Made by a program: the position numbers and the translations under genes. Positions 1 to 6,037 of a DNA stretch of 6,037 nucleotides are shown one piece after another; within the stretch, counting starts at the first letter, position 1, and each line of letters opens with the position of its first letter. Location: assembly GCA_037127585.1 (NCBI GenBank), contig JBAXYB010000154.1:1-6037 (forward strand), written 5' to 3'. The notes under the pieces are model-generated. The model was not told where the DNA came from and ran no database searches. It worked only from the letters and a program-made list of their open reading frames with translations. This stretch comes from CAINDI01 sp037127585. Its GTDB lineage: Bacteria; Verrucomicrobiota; Verrucomicrobiia; Palsa-1439.

Positions 1-209
1 TCGTTCAGAAAACATTGGACCACGTCACTATCCGCTTAGTCATCACGGACCGCGCCGCGGCGGATGCCGGCCAGCCCCGGTTACGCGCCGAAGTCTGTAA
101 AGTCCTCGGTGCTGGAATTCAACTCAACATCGAATACGTCACCACCATTCCACTGAATGCCACCGGCAAACATCGCCCGGTCATTTCAGAAATTCCAGTG
201 AGGATCTAA
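1..209 (+). CDS. C-terminal fragment of a CapK/PaaK-like adenylate-forming enzyme (5' end outside window)
   Basis: The frame is open from the first bases (codons begin at base 3) and ends at TAA 207-209, so only the last 68 or so residues are present. The tail has the pattern of the C-terminal subdomain of phenylacetate-CoA ligase/CapK-type AMP-forming enzymes: a stretch beginning LRAEVCKVLG, then IEYVTTIPLNATGKHRPVIS near the end. In this superfamily the lysine of the GK motif near the C-terminus takes part in the adenylation half-reaction. CapK-like members are common in capsule and exopolysaccharide loci, where they are thought to activate a carboxylate for transfer to a sugar; the substrate cannot be told here. 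A TTG at base 15 could be mistaken for a start, but the homologous region continues upstream of it. The stop lies 3 bases before the next ATG, consistent with one operon. The family call rests on the tail only. Confidence 0.72.
   Translation, partial: VQKTLDHVTIRLVITDRAAADAGQPRLRAEVCKVLGAGIQLNIEYVTTIPLNATGKHRPVISEIPVRI
200..204 (+). promoter_or_regulatory. Ribosome binding site GAGGA for the AsnB-GT4 fusion gene
   Basis: GAGGA at 200-204 lies 8 bases before the ATG at 213 and inside the last codons of the upstream gene. It is the only convincing Shine-Dalgarno sequence in the window. It supports ATG 213 as the start and hence the N-terminal Met-Cys needed for the amidotransferase nucleophile. 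Confidence 0.7.
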
Positions 210-212
210 ACT

Positions 213-3203
213 ATGTGTGGCATTTGTGGCATCGTGCGACCGGCGGGCGACCGCATCGAACAATCGGAATTACTCCGGATGCGCGACGCTCTGATTCATC
301 GCGGGCCGGATGGCGCCGGGATTCACATCCACGAGAACGTGGGCTTGGGCCACCGCCGGTTGAAGATCATCGACCTCAGCGACAACGCCGCCCAGCCGAT
401 GACCAACGAAGACGGCACCATCCACGTCACCTTCAACGGCGAGATTTACAACTTCAAAGAAATCCGGGCGCGGCTCGAAGCGAAAGGCCACCGGTTCCGG
501 TCCCACTCGGACACGGAAGTCATTGTCCACGGCTACGAAGAATGGGGCGAGCAGTGCGTGGAGCAGTTCAACGGGATGTTTGCTTTCGCCGTGGCGGACC
601 AGCGCCGCCGGGAGGTCTTTCTGGCGCGCGACCGGCTGGGGATCAAACCGCTGTACTTCTATGCCACCCCGCGCGTCTTTCTCTTCGCTTCCGAAATTAA
701 GGCCTTGCTGGAGTGCCGGGATTTCCAGCGCGAAGTCAATACCGCCAGTCTGCTGGAGCAAGTCGTCTTTCGCTCTGGCGCCGAAACAGCCACGCTGTTT
801 CGCGGTGTGCACCAATTGCCGGCCGGCTATTGGCTCCACCTGAACGCGGATCTGACCTATCACACGCGGCGCTATTGGGATATTGACTTCAGCCAGCCCG
901 CCTTGACCGGCAGCCAAGCCGAAGTCGAAGAGTCCGTGTTGCAATTGCTGACCGAAAGCGTCGCGCTCCAAGAGATGAGTGATGTGCCCATCGGTACCCA
1001 ACTCAGTGGCGGCACCGATTCCAGCTTGGTGTCAGCGCTTTTGGCGCGCCAGACCGGGCAACCGATCAAGACGTTCTCGATTGGGTTTGACGAGGAAGGG
1101 TTCAATGAATTGCCCTATGCCCGCCTCGTCTCCAAACACCTGCAGACCGAGCACCACGAAATCATCCTGAACAACCAACAGTTTGCCGACCTCCTGCCAA
1201 AAACAACCTGGCACCGTGACGAACCCCTCGTCCACGCGAACGGCGTCGGGGTTTACGCACTCTGTCAGCAAGCCAAACCGGAAGCCACTGTCCTGCTGAC
1301 AGGCGAAGGCGCCGACGAAGCCTTTGGCGGCTACTATCGTTACGATTGGCTGCGCAAATGCGTCGTCGCCAAGCAAAAATTACCCCGCCTCGTCACCCTC
1401 CTCACCACCCGCCTCACCTCGCGCCGCATGTCATCGGTCAACAAGGCGTTGTCCACCCCGTTGGAACAATTAATCGTCGGCACCACCGCCATCGGCTACG
1501 ACACACTCCGGCACGCCTTCGATCCCCTCGAACTCCAGCGCCTCGTTGAACGGCGGGTCAGCATCTTTCGCCGGGCCGGCGCAGCCGATTGGCTGGCGCA
1601 AGCACTGTACTACGATTTGCGCACATTCTTGCCGGCCCTCCTGCTCCGGCAAGACAAGATGAGCATGGCGCATTCGGTGGAGACCCGCGTGCCGTTTCTG
1701 GACCACCGGCTCATCGAGCTGGCCTACCGCGTCCCGACCGCCATGAAACTCCGCGACGGTCAAGGCAAGCATCTCCTCAAACAGATCGCCGGCCGGTATC
1801 TGCCGCGCGAAATCATCTTCCGCCCCAAGATTGGTTTCGGGTTCCCCCTCGACCCGTGGATGCGTACCGACACGGGCTTGGGCGCTCTGCTTTTGCAACT
1901 GCCGGAAAACAGCAGTTATTGCTCACGCTTGTTGCCGCGCCAAGTGTTGACGAAGCTGATTGAGGAACACCGGAGCGGCCGCGCTAATCACTGCGAACCA
2001 TTGTGGACCTTGATCAGTTTGGAAACTTGGCACCGCCGCTTCTTCGGCACCCCGCCCGAGGCCGTCACGCCAGCTGTGCCGGTCATCTCGCCGGCGGCCG
2101 ACAAAACAACCGTCGCCCACGTTGTGCTCAGCCTGAAAGTTGGCGGTCTCGAGCGCGTCGTCGTCAACCTCGTCAAGGGCATGCAAAATTCGCGGTACCG
2201 GTCGATCGTCTGCTGCCTCGAAGAGGCCGGCGAATTTGCCGCCGAGATCGAAAAGCTCGGGGTGCCGCTCATCGTGACCAAGCGCCGGCAAGGCATCGAC
2301 TGGGCGGGGGTTCAACAATTAGCCTACTACTTTCGCGCCCATGGGGTCCAGATCGTGCACACCCATAATCCCGCACCGCATTTTCACGGACTGTTCGCAG
2401 CCAAGCTAGCCAACGTGCCGGTGTGCGTGCACACCCGCCACGGCCGCAATTTCCCCGGTGACCGGCGCAAAGTCTTCCTCAATCGCATGCTCTCCTGGGG
2501 CACCGACATGATCGTGCCGGTCTCGCAGGACGCGGCCGCTGTCGCGCTCAATGTCGAGCATATCAACCCGGCCAAACTCCAACTGATCTGGAACGGCGTT
2601 GACGCGGATCGCTTCCGGCCGCTTGCACCGTACGCCCCCCGGCCGCCGATCATCGGCACGGTCGCGCGCCTGTCGTGGGAGAAAGACTACCCGACCATGC
2701 TGCGCGCCTTTCGTCTCGTCGTGAATGAAATCCCCGCCGCCCGGCTGGTCTTTGTCGGCGACGGCCCGGAGGCTGCGGCTTTGCATGAACTGACCGCTCA
2801 GTTAAAACTGCAACCCAACGTGGACTTCCTCGGCCTGCGCACCGACATTTGCGAGCTGCTGAATACTTTTTCCCTGTTCACCTTGAGTTCGACGACCGAA
2901 GGCCTGTCGATGACGATGATCGAGGCGCTCGCGACCGGCTTGCCACTGGTGGCCACGGATGTCGGCGGCAATCGCGAGATCGTCAACGCCCCCGAGTGCG
3001 GCTTGATCGTGCCGGCGCGTGACCCAGCGGCGTTGGCCGCCACCTATCTCGAATTGCTGCGCGATCCCGACCGGCGCGCCGAGATGGGCCGCGCGGGCCG
3101 ACAACGGGTGATCGACCATTTCAGTTTACAGGCAATGGTCCGTCACTATATCAACTTGTATGAGAACCTCCTTAGCGCCAAAGCTCCGAACAAGCGACTA
3201 TGA
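213..3203 (+). CDS. Fusion protein: AsnB-type glutamine amidotransferase / asparagine synthase + GT4 glycosyltransferase
   Basis: One 996-residue frame holds two complete enzymes. Residues 1-210 are a class II (Ntn) glutaminase: nucleophile Cys2 exposed after Met removal, HRGPD 29-33, Arg49, FNGEIYN 74-80 and Asp100. Residues 235-612 are the AsnB synthetase domain: pyrophosphate loop SGGTDSS 265-271, GEGADE 364-369, the block starting DKMSMAHSVETRVPFLDHRL at 481, and the WTLISLETW end near 598-606. Residues 613-630 form a Pro/Ala-rich linker. Residues 631-990 are a GT4 (GT-B fold) transferase: GGLERVVVNL from 644, HTHNP 716-720, Arg819 and Lys824 as likely donor-phosphate contacts, and an EX7E motif at Glu896/Glu904. 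Family knowledge: AsnB paralogues in surface-polysaccharide and exosortase loci are thought to amidate sugar carboxylates rather than make asparagine. The GT4 half resembles PEP-CTERM/EpsH-associated sugar transferases. The product is probably cytoplasmic. It overlaps the next gene by 4 bases (ATGA). The two activities are secure; the substrates and the joint role are inference. Confidence 0.93.
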   Translation: MCGICGIVRPAGDRIEQSELLRMRDALIHRGPDGAGIHIHENVGLGHRRLKIIDLSDNAAQPMTNEDGTIHVTFNGEIYNFKEIRARLEAKGHRFRSHSDTEVIVHGYEEWGEQCVEQFNGMFAFAVADQRRREVFLARDRLGIKPLYFYATPRVFLFASEIKALLECRDFQREVNTASLLEQVVFRSGAETATLFRGVHQLPAGYWLHLNADLTYHTRRYWDIDFSQPALTGSQAEVEESVLQLLTESVALQEMSDVPIGTQLSGGTDSSLVSALLARQTGQPIKTFSIGFDEEGFNELPYARLVSKHLQTEHHEIILNNQQFADLLPKTTWHRDEPLVHANGVGVYALCQQAKPEATVLLTGEGADEAFGGYYRYDWLRKCVVAKQKLPRLVTLLTTRLTSRRMSSVNKALSTPLEQLIVGTTAIGYDTLRHAFDPLELQRLVERRVSIFRRAGAADWLAQALYYDLRTFLPALLLRQDKMSMAHSVETRVPFLDHRLIELAYRVPTAMKLRDGQGKHLLKQIAGRYLPREIIFRPKIGFGFPLDPWMRTDTGLGALLLQLPENSSYCSRLLPRQVLTKLIEEHRSGRANHCEPLWTLISLETWHRRFFGTPPEAVTPAVPVISPAADKTTVAHVVLSLKVGGLERVVVNLVKGMQNSRYRSIVCCLEEAGEFAAEIEKLGVPLIVTKRRQGIDWAGVQQLAYYFRAHGVQIVHTHNPAPHFHGLFAAKLANVPVCVHTRHGRNFPGDRRKVFLNRMLSWGTDMIVPVSQDAAAVALNVEHINPAKLQLIWNGVDADRFRPLAPYAPRPPIIGTVARLSWEKDYPTMLRAFRLVVNEIPAARLVFVGDGPEAAALHELTAQLKLQPNVDFLGLRTDICELLNTFSLFTLSSTTEGLSMTMIEALATGLPLVATDVGGNREIVNAPECGLIVPARDPAALAATYLELLRDPDRRAEMGRAGRQRVIDHFSLQAMVRHYINLYENLLSAKAPNKRL

Positions 3204-4492
3204 ATACTCGCTATTGGCTGGTGCTGATTTTCCTCGGAGCGTTCGGCCTCCGGCTCGGCGCGACCATCAAATTTGAAGGCCTGCGCGAAGGGCCACGCCG
3301 CAGCGGATTCAGCGATGGCGTCGATTTCAGCATCATCGCCACGAACCTCGTCGTCTACGGCGACTATGCTTACACCCCCGGCCAAACCACGGCGTTTCGC
3401 GCGCCGGGCTTTTCATTCTTGCTGGCCGGCATCTACCGCGTCGCCGGTATCAACAATTTCATCGCAATTCGACTGGCGCAATGCCTGATCGGCGCGGCGC
3501 TGGTGCTGGTGGTATACGGCTTGGGCAAGCACTTGGGGGGGGAAACAGTCGGCTTCGTCGCAGCCGGGTTGACGGCGGTGTACCCAAACATTTTTTATTA
3601 CACGATCCATTTCTCGAGCGAACCGCTCTATACTCTTCTTTTGGCCGGGGCGACGCTGGCTTTTGCCATGGCCAGTGGCCGCGAGCGCCAGAGAGTGGAT
3701 TCACCCGCGACGAATACCGCGCCCCAAACTCCACTCGCTGGCGCTCGTGGCTACATCTGGTTCATGTGGGCCGGCATCCTGCTCGGCTTCGCGGCACTCA
3801 CGCGCCCAATGGCCTTTTACTTTCTGCCACTATTCGCTCTGGCTGGCTGGTGGCGCAACCGGCGACAATGGACCGGGATCATGCTGTTCGTGATTGCAAC
3901 CTTCCTAGCCATCCTGCCGTGGGCGCTGCGGAACTACCGGGCGTTTGACCGGTGGTGCCTGTTCACCACGAACGGGGGATCGACCTTCTGGGGTGCGAAC
4001 AACGAAATCGTTCTCAACGATCCCGCCCACCGCGGCCAGTGGATTTCAACCAACGAACTGGGCGAGAAAAAAGCCGCCGTCAAGAATCTCCCAAACGAGG
4101 TCGACCGCGACCGCCTCGAAATGGAAAACGGCAAACAATTCCTTCGTGACAACGCGCCCGTTATCCCGCGCCTTGCTTGGTACAAATTCCGTGAATTCTG
4201 GACGCCATTCTGCAAAACGCCGAACCAGAAGTTCAACTTAATTATCCTCGTTTCCTACGCCCCATTGCTGCCGTTCATGCTCATCGGCCTCTGGCGCCTG
4301 CGGACAAAGACCGATTGGGGCGTCCTCCTCGCGCCGGTTGTTGGAACAGTATTCGGCGCTTTGGTGTTTTATGGCTCGGCCCGATTCCGCTCCACGATCG
4401 ATCCGTTCCTGCTCATTGGAGCTGCTGTCTCTCTCACCCATCTCATGGGCATATTTTCCCGCGCAGTTTTACAAAAGCACCGCAACCCTTAA
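3200..4492 (+). CDS. Polytopic GT-C glycosyltransferase, GT39/PMT (ArnT-like) family
   Basis: This 430-residue integral membrane protein has about nine or ten hydrophobic helices, roughly at 5-22, 92-109, 115-135, 141-158, 185-200, 203-218, 224-243, 345-365, 373-392 and 400-419. The first helix is followed by an extracytoplasmic loop with SDGVDF (Asp39, Asp42), the expected place of the catalytic acid in GT-C enzymes. Other family-like marks are FRAPGFSFLLAGIYR from 66, SEPLY 140-144, TRP 201-203, NGGSTFWGANNE 258-269 and the C-terminal SARFRSTIDPFL 393-404. Such enzymes transfer a sugar from a polyprenyl-phosphate donor on the outer face of the membrane to lipid, glycan or protein. The ATG overlaps the upstream TGA by 4 bases, with no strong ribosome site, so translational coupling is likely. 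Residues 159-185 are unusual: a hydrophilic Arg/Pro/Thr-rich loop encoded by a large inverted repeat (described separately). The acceptor is unknown. It might alternatively be annotated simply as a PMT_2-domain protein. Confidence 0.85.
   Translation: MNTRYWLVLIFLGAFGLRLGATIKFEGLREGPRRSGFSDGVDFSIIATNLVVYGDYAYTPGQTTAFRAPGFSFLLAGIYRVAGINNFIAIRLAQCLIGAALVLVVYGLGKHLGGETVGFVAAGLTAVYPNIFYYTIHFSSEPLYTLLLAGATLAFAMASGRERQRVDSPATNTAPQTPLAGARGYIWFMWAGILLGFAALTRPMAFYFLPLFALAGWWRNRRQWTGIMLFVIATFLAILPWALRNYRAFDRWCLFTTNGGSTFWGANNEIVLNDPAHRGQWISTNELGEKKAAVKNLPNEVDRDRLEMENGKQFLRDNAPVIPRLAWYKFREFWTPFCKTPNQKFNLIILVSYAPLLPFMLIGLWRLRTKTDWGVLLAPVVGTVFGALVFYGSARFRSTIDPFLLIGAAVSLTHLMGIFSRAVLQKHRNP
3535..3542 (+). 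repeat. Homopolymeric tract of eight G
   Basis: Eight consecutive G residues lie within the codons for HLGGE (residues 111-115) of the GT-C gene. The frame is intact as written, since the family-like sequence continues on both sides. Such a tract is prone to slippage and to sequencing error. Confidence 0.9.
3675..3754. repeat. 80-bp imperfect palindrome (hairpin-forming element) inside the GT-C gene
   Basis: The core arms are 3682-3699 (CGAGCGCCAGAGAGTGGA) and 3730-3747 (TCCACTCGCTGGCGCTCG), which are reverse complements at 17 of 18 positions. Pairing extends outward to 3675-3681 with 3748-3754, with two G-T wobbles, giving 25-base arms around a 30-base loop. The element encodes residues 159-185 of the GT39-like protein, a hydrophilic stretch (RERQRVDSPATNTAPQTPLA and what follows) between two membrane helices. 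By the positive-inside rule this is a cytoplasmic loop. The palindrome is directly visible. That it is an inserted, genome-dispersed repeat, like the Rickettsia palindromic elements or REP/MITE-type elements that sit in frame in genes, is inference. No second copy is evident in this window. Confidence 0.75.
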
Positions 4493-4499
4493 CCCAGTC

Positions 4500-5222
4500 A
4501 TGAAACTCTCCATCGTCATTCCGGTCTATAACGAAGCCCAGACGATTCACGAAATTCTCAATCGCGTCGAGGCACTCAACCTCGATAAGGAAATCATCGT
4601 AGTCAACGATTGTTCGCGGGACGCCACCGCCGAGGAGTTAAAGCCGTTTGACCGGCCGCCCTACCGGATCGTGCATCACGCGATCAACCAAGGCAAAGGG
4701 GCGGCATTGCGGACTGGGTTTGCACTGGCGACGGGCGACGTGGTAGTGGTTCAGGACGCGGACTTGGAGTATCACCCGCGCGAGATTCCGAAATTGCTCC
4801 AGCCAATTCTCGAAGGCGAAGCCGATGTGGTGTTTGGCTCACGCTTCATTGGCGGCGGCCCGCATCGGGTGCATTACTTCTGGCATTATGTGGGCAACAC
4901 GGTGTTGACGTTGCTCTCGAACATGTTCACCAATTTGAACCTGACGGACATGGAAACTTGTTACAAGATGTTTCGTCGGGAAGTGCTCCAGAAAATTCAG
5001 ATCGAAGAGAACCGGTTTGGCTTTGAGCCGGAGATTACCGCCAAAGTCGCCAAGCTCGGCTGCCGGGTTTACGAGGTACCGATTGCCTACTATGGGCGTA
5101 GTTATGCGGAGGGCAAGAAGATCACTTGGCGCGATGGCGTGTCGGCACTGCGGTGCATTGTTAAATACTCGCTCAAATCCAGTCGAACCGCACCACCTGC
5201 AAAGCCCAGCAGTCCCGCTTGA
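4500..5222 (+). CDS. GT2 family glycosyltransferase, DPM1-like polyprenyl-phosphate sugar synthase
   Basis: The 240-residue protein has the GT-A fold marks of the dolichol/polyprenyl-phosphate mannose or glucose synthase group: VIPVYNE 6-12, VVNDCSRD 34-41, NQGKG 63-67, the metal- and nucleotide-binding QDADLEYHP 85-93 (DXD = Asp86/Asp88), FGSRF 112-116, TDMETCYKMFRR 149-160, FEPEIT 175-180 and the distal block EVPIAYYGR from 192. The family transfers a sugar from GDP- or UDP-sugar to polyprenyl phosphate on the cytoplasmic face. There is no C-terminal membrane anchor, so it is the soluble DPM1-like form, ending in a low-complexity Ser/Pro/Ala tail (226-240). The frame is open upstream to 4338, but that part overlaps the previous gene and has no family sequence, so ATG 4500, 7 bases after the previous stop, is the start. 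No clear Shine-Dalgarno is seen. Neighbouring GT-C enzymes are the obvious users of its product. The sugar is unknown. Confidence 0.9.
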   Translation: MKLSIVIPVYNEAQTIHEILNRVEALNLDKEIIVVNDCSRDATAEELKPFDRPPYRIVHHAINQGKGAALRTGFALATGDVVVVQDADLEYHPREIPKLLQPILEGEADVVFGSRFIGGGPHRVHYFWHYVGNTVLTLLSNMFTNLNLTDMETCYKMFRREVLQKIQIEENRFGFEPEITAKVAKLGCRVYEVPIAYYGRSYAEGKKITWRDGVSALRCIVKYSLKSSRTAPPAKPSSPA

Positions 5223-5229
5223 ACACCGA

Positions 5230-5502
5230 ATGTTAACCTTGGAAACACGGCGCGGATTCATTTGGGCAAACATGAAGCGGTTCAGGACACGACTGAAAGT
5301 CGAGGGCGACCCTCTCGTTGCCGAGCCGGCAGCCATGTGGAAACACATCCAGGAAAATGATGTGACCATTGTCGTTGCCGACCCCGATGAATTCTCCGGC
5401 GGCACCGGTAAATTCCTCGACCCGGCACTCTTGGCCCATCCGGACAAGGTGCAATTGGTGCAGACTTTCGGCCAAACCCGCGTCTTTCGTATTCATCCGT
5501 GA
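5230..5502 (+). CDS. Short ORF resembling the C-terminal soluble tail of a GT39-type glycosyltransferase; possible gene remnant
   Basis: This is a 90-residue frame with no membrane helix. It starts at ATG 5230, 7 bases after the GT2 stop, with no visible ribosome site. Its pattern is MLTLETRRGFIW (1-12), MWKHIQENDVTIVVADPDEF (36-55), HPDKVQLV (70-77) and a terminal TRVFRI (83-88). This looks like the extracytoplasmic end of many bacterial GT39/PMT_2 proteins, where a segment for residue placement (xxYIKENxVxYVVVD) is followed by a strand ending in a VxVYRV/VFRI motif. Here that tail stands alone: the transmembrane body expected in front of it is missing. It may be the stump of a deleted GT39 gene, or a small separate domain still translated by coupling. 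Its TGA overlaps the GTG of the next gene (GTGA, 4 bases), which favours it being or having been translated. The resemblance is from pattern memory only. Confidence 0.5.
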   Translation: MLTLETRRGFIWANMKRFRTRLKVEGDPLVAEPAAMWKHIQENDVTIVVADPDEFSGGTGKFLDPALLAHPDKVQLVQTFGQTRVFRIHP

Positions 5503-6037
5503 GTAAACGGACCCTGATAGTCCTCCTAGTCGGCGGCGCGGTCATGATCCTGGCCGGTCTCACTTTGCCGGCGGAAAGAATTGTCCACGCGCTCATCCCG
5601 GCCCGCGGTGCGGCGTATGCCGACAAGCTGATTGCTGGAATGAAGTGCTTGAAATTCGCATTGATTGCCAATGGCCTGCTCGCAATCGGCTTCCAACCGC
5701 TGAAACGCTGGTTGTGGGATACTGAATCGACAGCCGAGCGATGCTCCTTTTTCCGGCAAGCCGACCCGGGGAAAATCCGGGGTGCCGAGCTGTTCGTTTT
5801 GATCGGGATTACCACGCTGGCCCTGGGACTCCGGCTGTGGGGATCGCGGCAAAGTTTATTTGGCGACGAGATCGCCGTGCAACAGATGTTCATCAGTCGC
5901 GGGTTACCGGTGATCTTCACGTACTTTCCCTATACGCCACACCATGTCATGTATTCGGTGCTGGCTTGGTTCTTCGAGAAGTTGCCGCTCCCGATTGAAT
6001 TGAGCTATCGCTTGCCGGCAATTTTGTTTGGCGTGGG
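5499..6037 (+). CDS. N-terminal part of a second GT-C (GT39/PMT-like) membrane glycosyltransferase, 3' end outside window
   Basis: The frame is open from GTG 5499 to the end of the window (179 complete codons). Predicted helices lie at about 5-22, 51-67 and 97-114. After the third comes the GT-C catalytic-loop signature FGDEIAVQQM (121-130, Asp123-Glu124), then FPYTPHHVMYSVLAWFFEKL (143-162) and SYRLPAILFGV (169-179), as in the first extracytoplasmic loop and second helix of GT39 enzymes. Normally the acid-bearing loop follows the first helix. Here about 95 residues with two extra helices precede it. GTG 5499 overlaps the upstream TGA by 4 bases and keeps a basic N-terminus (SKR) before the first helix. 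ATG 5544 (codon 16) is the alternative but would cut into that helix. It probably uses polyprenyl-phosphate sugar made by the GT2 enzyme two genes upstream. The acceptor and full length are unknown. Confidence 0.78.
   Translation, partial: MSKRTLIVLLVGGAVMILAGLTLPAERIVHALIPARGAAYADKLIAGMKCLKFALIANGLLAIGFQPLKRWLWDTESTAERCSFFRQADPGKIRGAELFVLIGITTLALGLRLWGSRQSLFGDEIAVQQMFISRGLPVIFTYFPYTPHHVMYSVLAWFFEKLPLPIELSYRLPAILFGV

Noticed and set aside
270..1001. 243-codon reverse-strand open frame opposite the AsnB domain
   Set aside because: It is a shadow of the strongly conserved plus-strand gene, caused by GC-rich codon use; no recognisable motif.
1376..1440. C-rich, CTC-repeated stretch as a possible regulatory or repeat element
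   Set aside because: It is explained by codons for Leu, Thr and Arg in a variable loop of the AsnB domain; no exact tandem unit or palindrome.
2076..3203. Separate GT4 gene starting at the internal GTG 2076 instead of a fusion
   Set aside because: There is no stop codon between the AsnB end and the GT4 start, no Shine-Dalgarno before this GTG, and the region reads as a Pro/Ala-rich interdomain linker. A secondary internal start cannot be fully excluded.
4338..4499. Upstream extension of the GT2 frame to ATG 4338
   Set aside because: It overlaps the end of the GT-C gene, encodes no family-like sequence, and the conserved VIPVYNE strand sits at the usual distance from ATG 4500.
4493..4499. 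Possible terminator or promoter in the gene junctions, including 5223-5229
   Set aside because: The junctions are only 7 bases long and no hairpin plus T-run or promoter-like boxes are visible around them; the genes appear co-transcribed.
5017..5229. Upstream extension of the 90-codon frame to 5017
   Set aside because: Most of it is an out-of-frame, Arg-rich translation of the GT2 gene. The sequence that looks like a real protein begins around 5230.
5282..5920. 212-codon reverse-strand open frame across the last two plus-strand genes
   Set aside because: It spans two plus-strand frames with family-like features, has basic low-complexity composition and no recognisable domain.

Overview
The window is a GC-rich, densely packed stretch of one plus-strand operon for cell-surface polysaccharide or glycoconjugate synthesis. 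All six coding regions point the same way and are separated by +3, -4, +7, +7 and -4 bases. No promoter, terminator, RNA gene or CRISPR array is visible, so both ends of the operon lie outside the window. The gene types resemble the exopolysaccharide/exosortase-associated loci of Gram-negative and Planctomycetes-Verrucomicrobia-type bacteria. Verrucomicrobiota is my best guess for the host, but this is a low-confidence inference from gene content and style; no marker gene is present.

Layout: (1) bases 1-209 are the 3' end of a CapK/PaaK-like adenylate-forming enzyme. (2) 213-3203 is one uninterrupted 996-residue reading frame that joins a complete AsnB-type glutamine-dependent amidotransferase (about residues 1-612) to a complete GT4 glycosyltransferase (about 631-990) through a Pro/Ala-rich linker. 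(3) 3200-4492 is a polytopic GT-C (GT39/PMT-like) glycosyltransferase. Its gene carries an 80-base imperfect palindrome that encodes a hydrophilic loop between two membrane helices. (4) 4500-5222 is a DPM1-like GT2 enzyme that probably makes a polyprenyl-phosphate sugar. (5) 5230-5502 is a 90-codon frame that looks like only the C-terminal soluble tail of a GT39-type enzyme. (6) 5499-6037 is the 5' part of a second GT-C enzyme. It starts at GTG, runs off the window, and has an unusual N-terminal extension.

How they may work together (inference): the GT2 enzyme would charge undecaprenyl phosphate with a sugar on the cytoplasmic face. The GT-C enzymes would use that lipid-linked sugar on the outer face of the membrane. 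The GT4 half of the fusion would extend a lipid-linked oligosaccharide in the cytoplasm, while its AsnB half amidates a carboxylate, for instance on a uronic acid. The CapK-like enzyme would activate an acyl or other carboxylate group for decoration. The points most worth a second look are the AsnB-GT4 fusion, the in-frame palindromic element, and the orphan GT39 tail placed directly before another GT-C gene.
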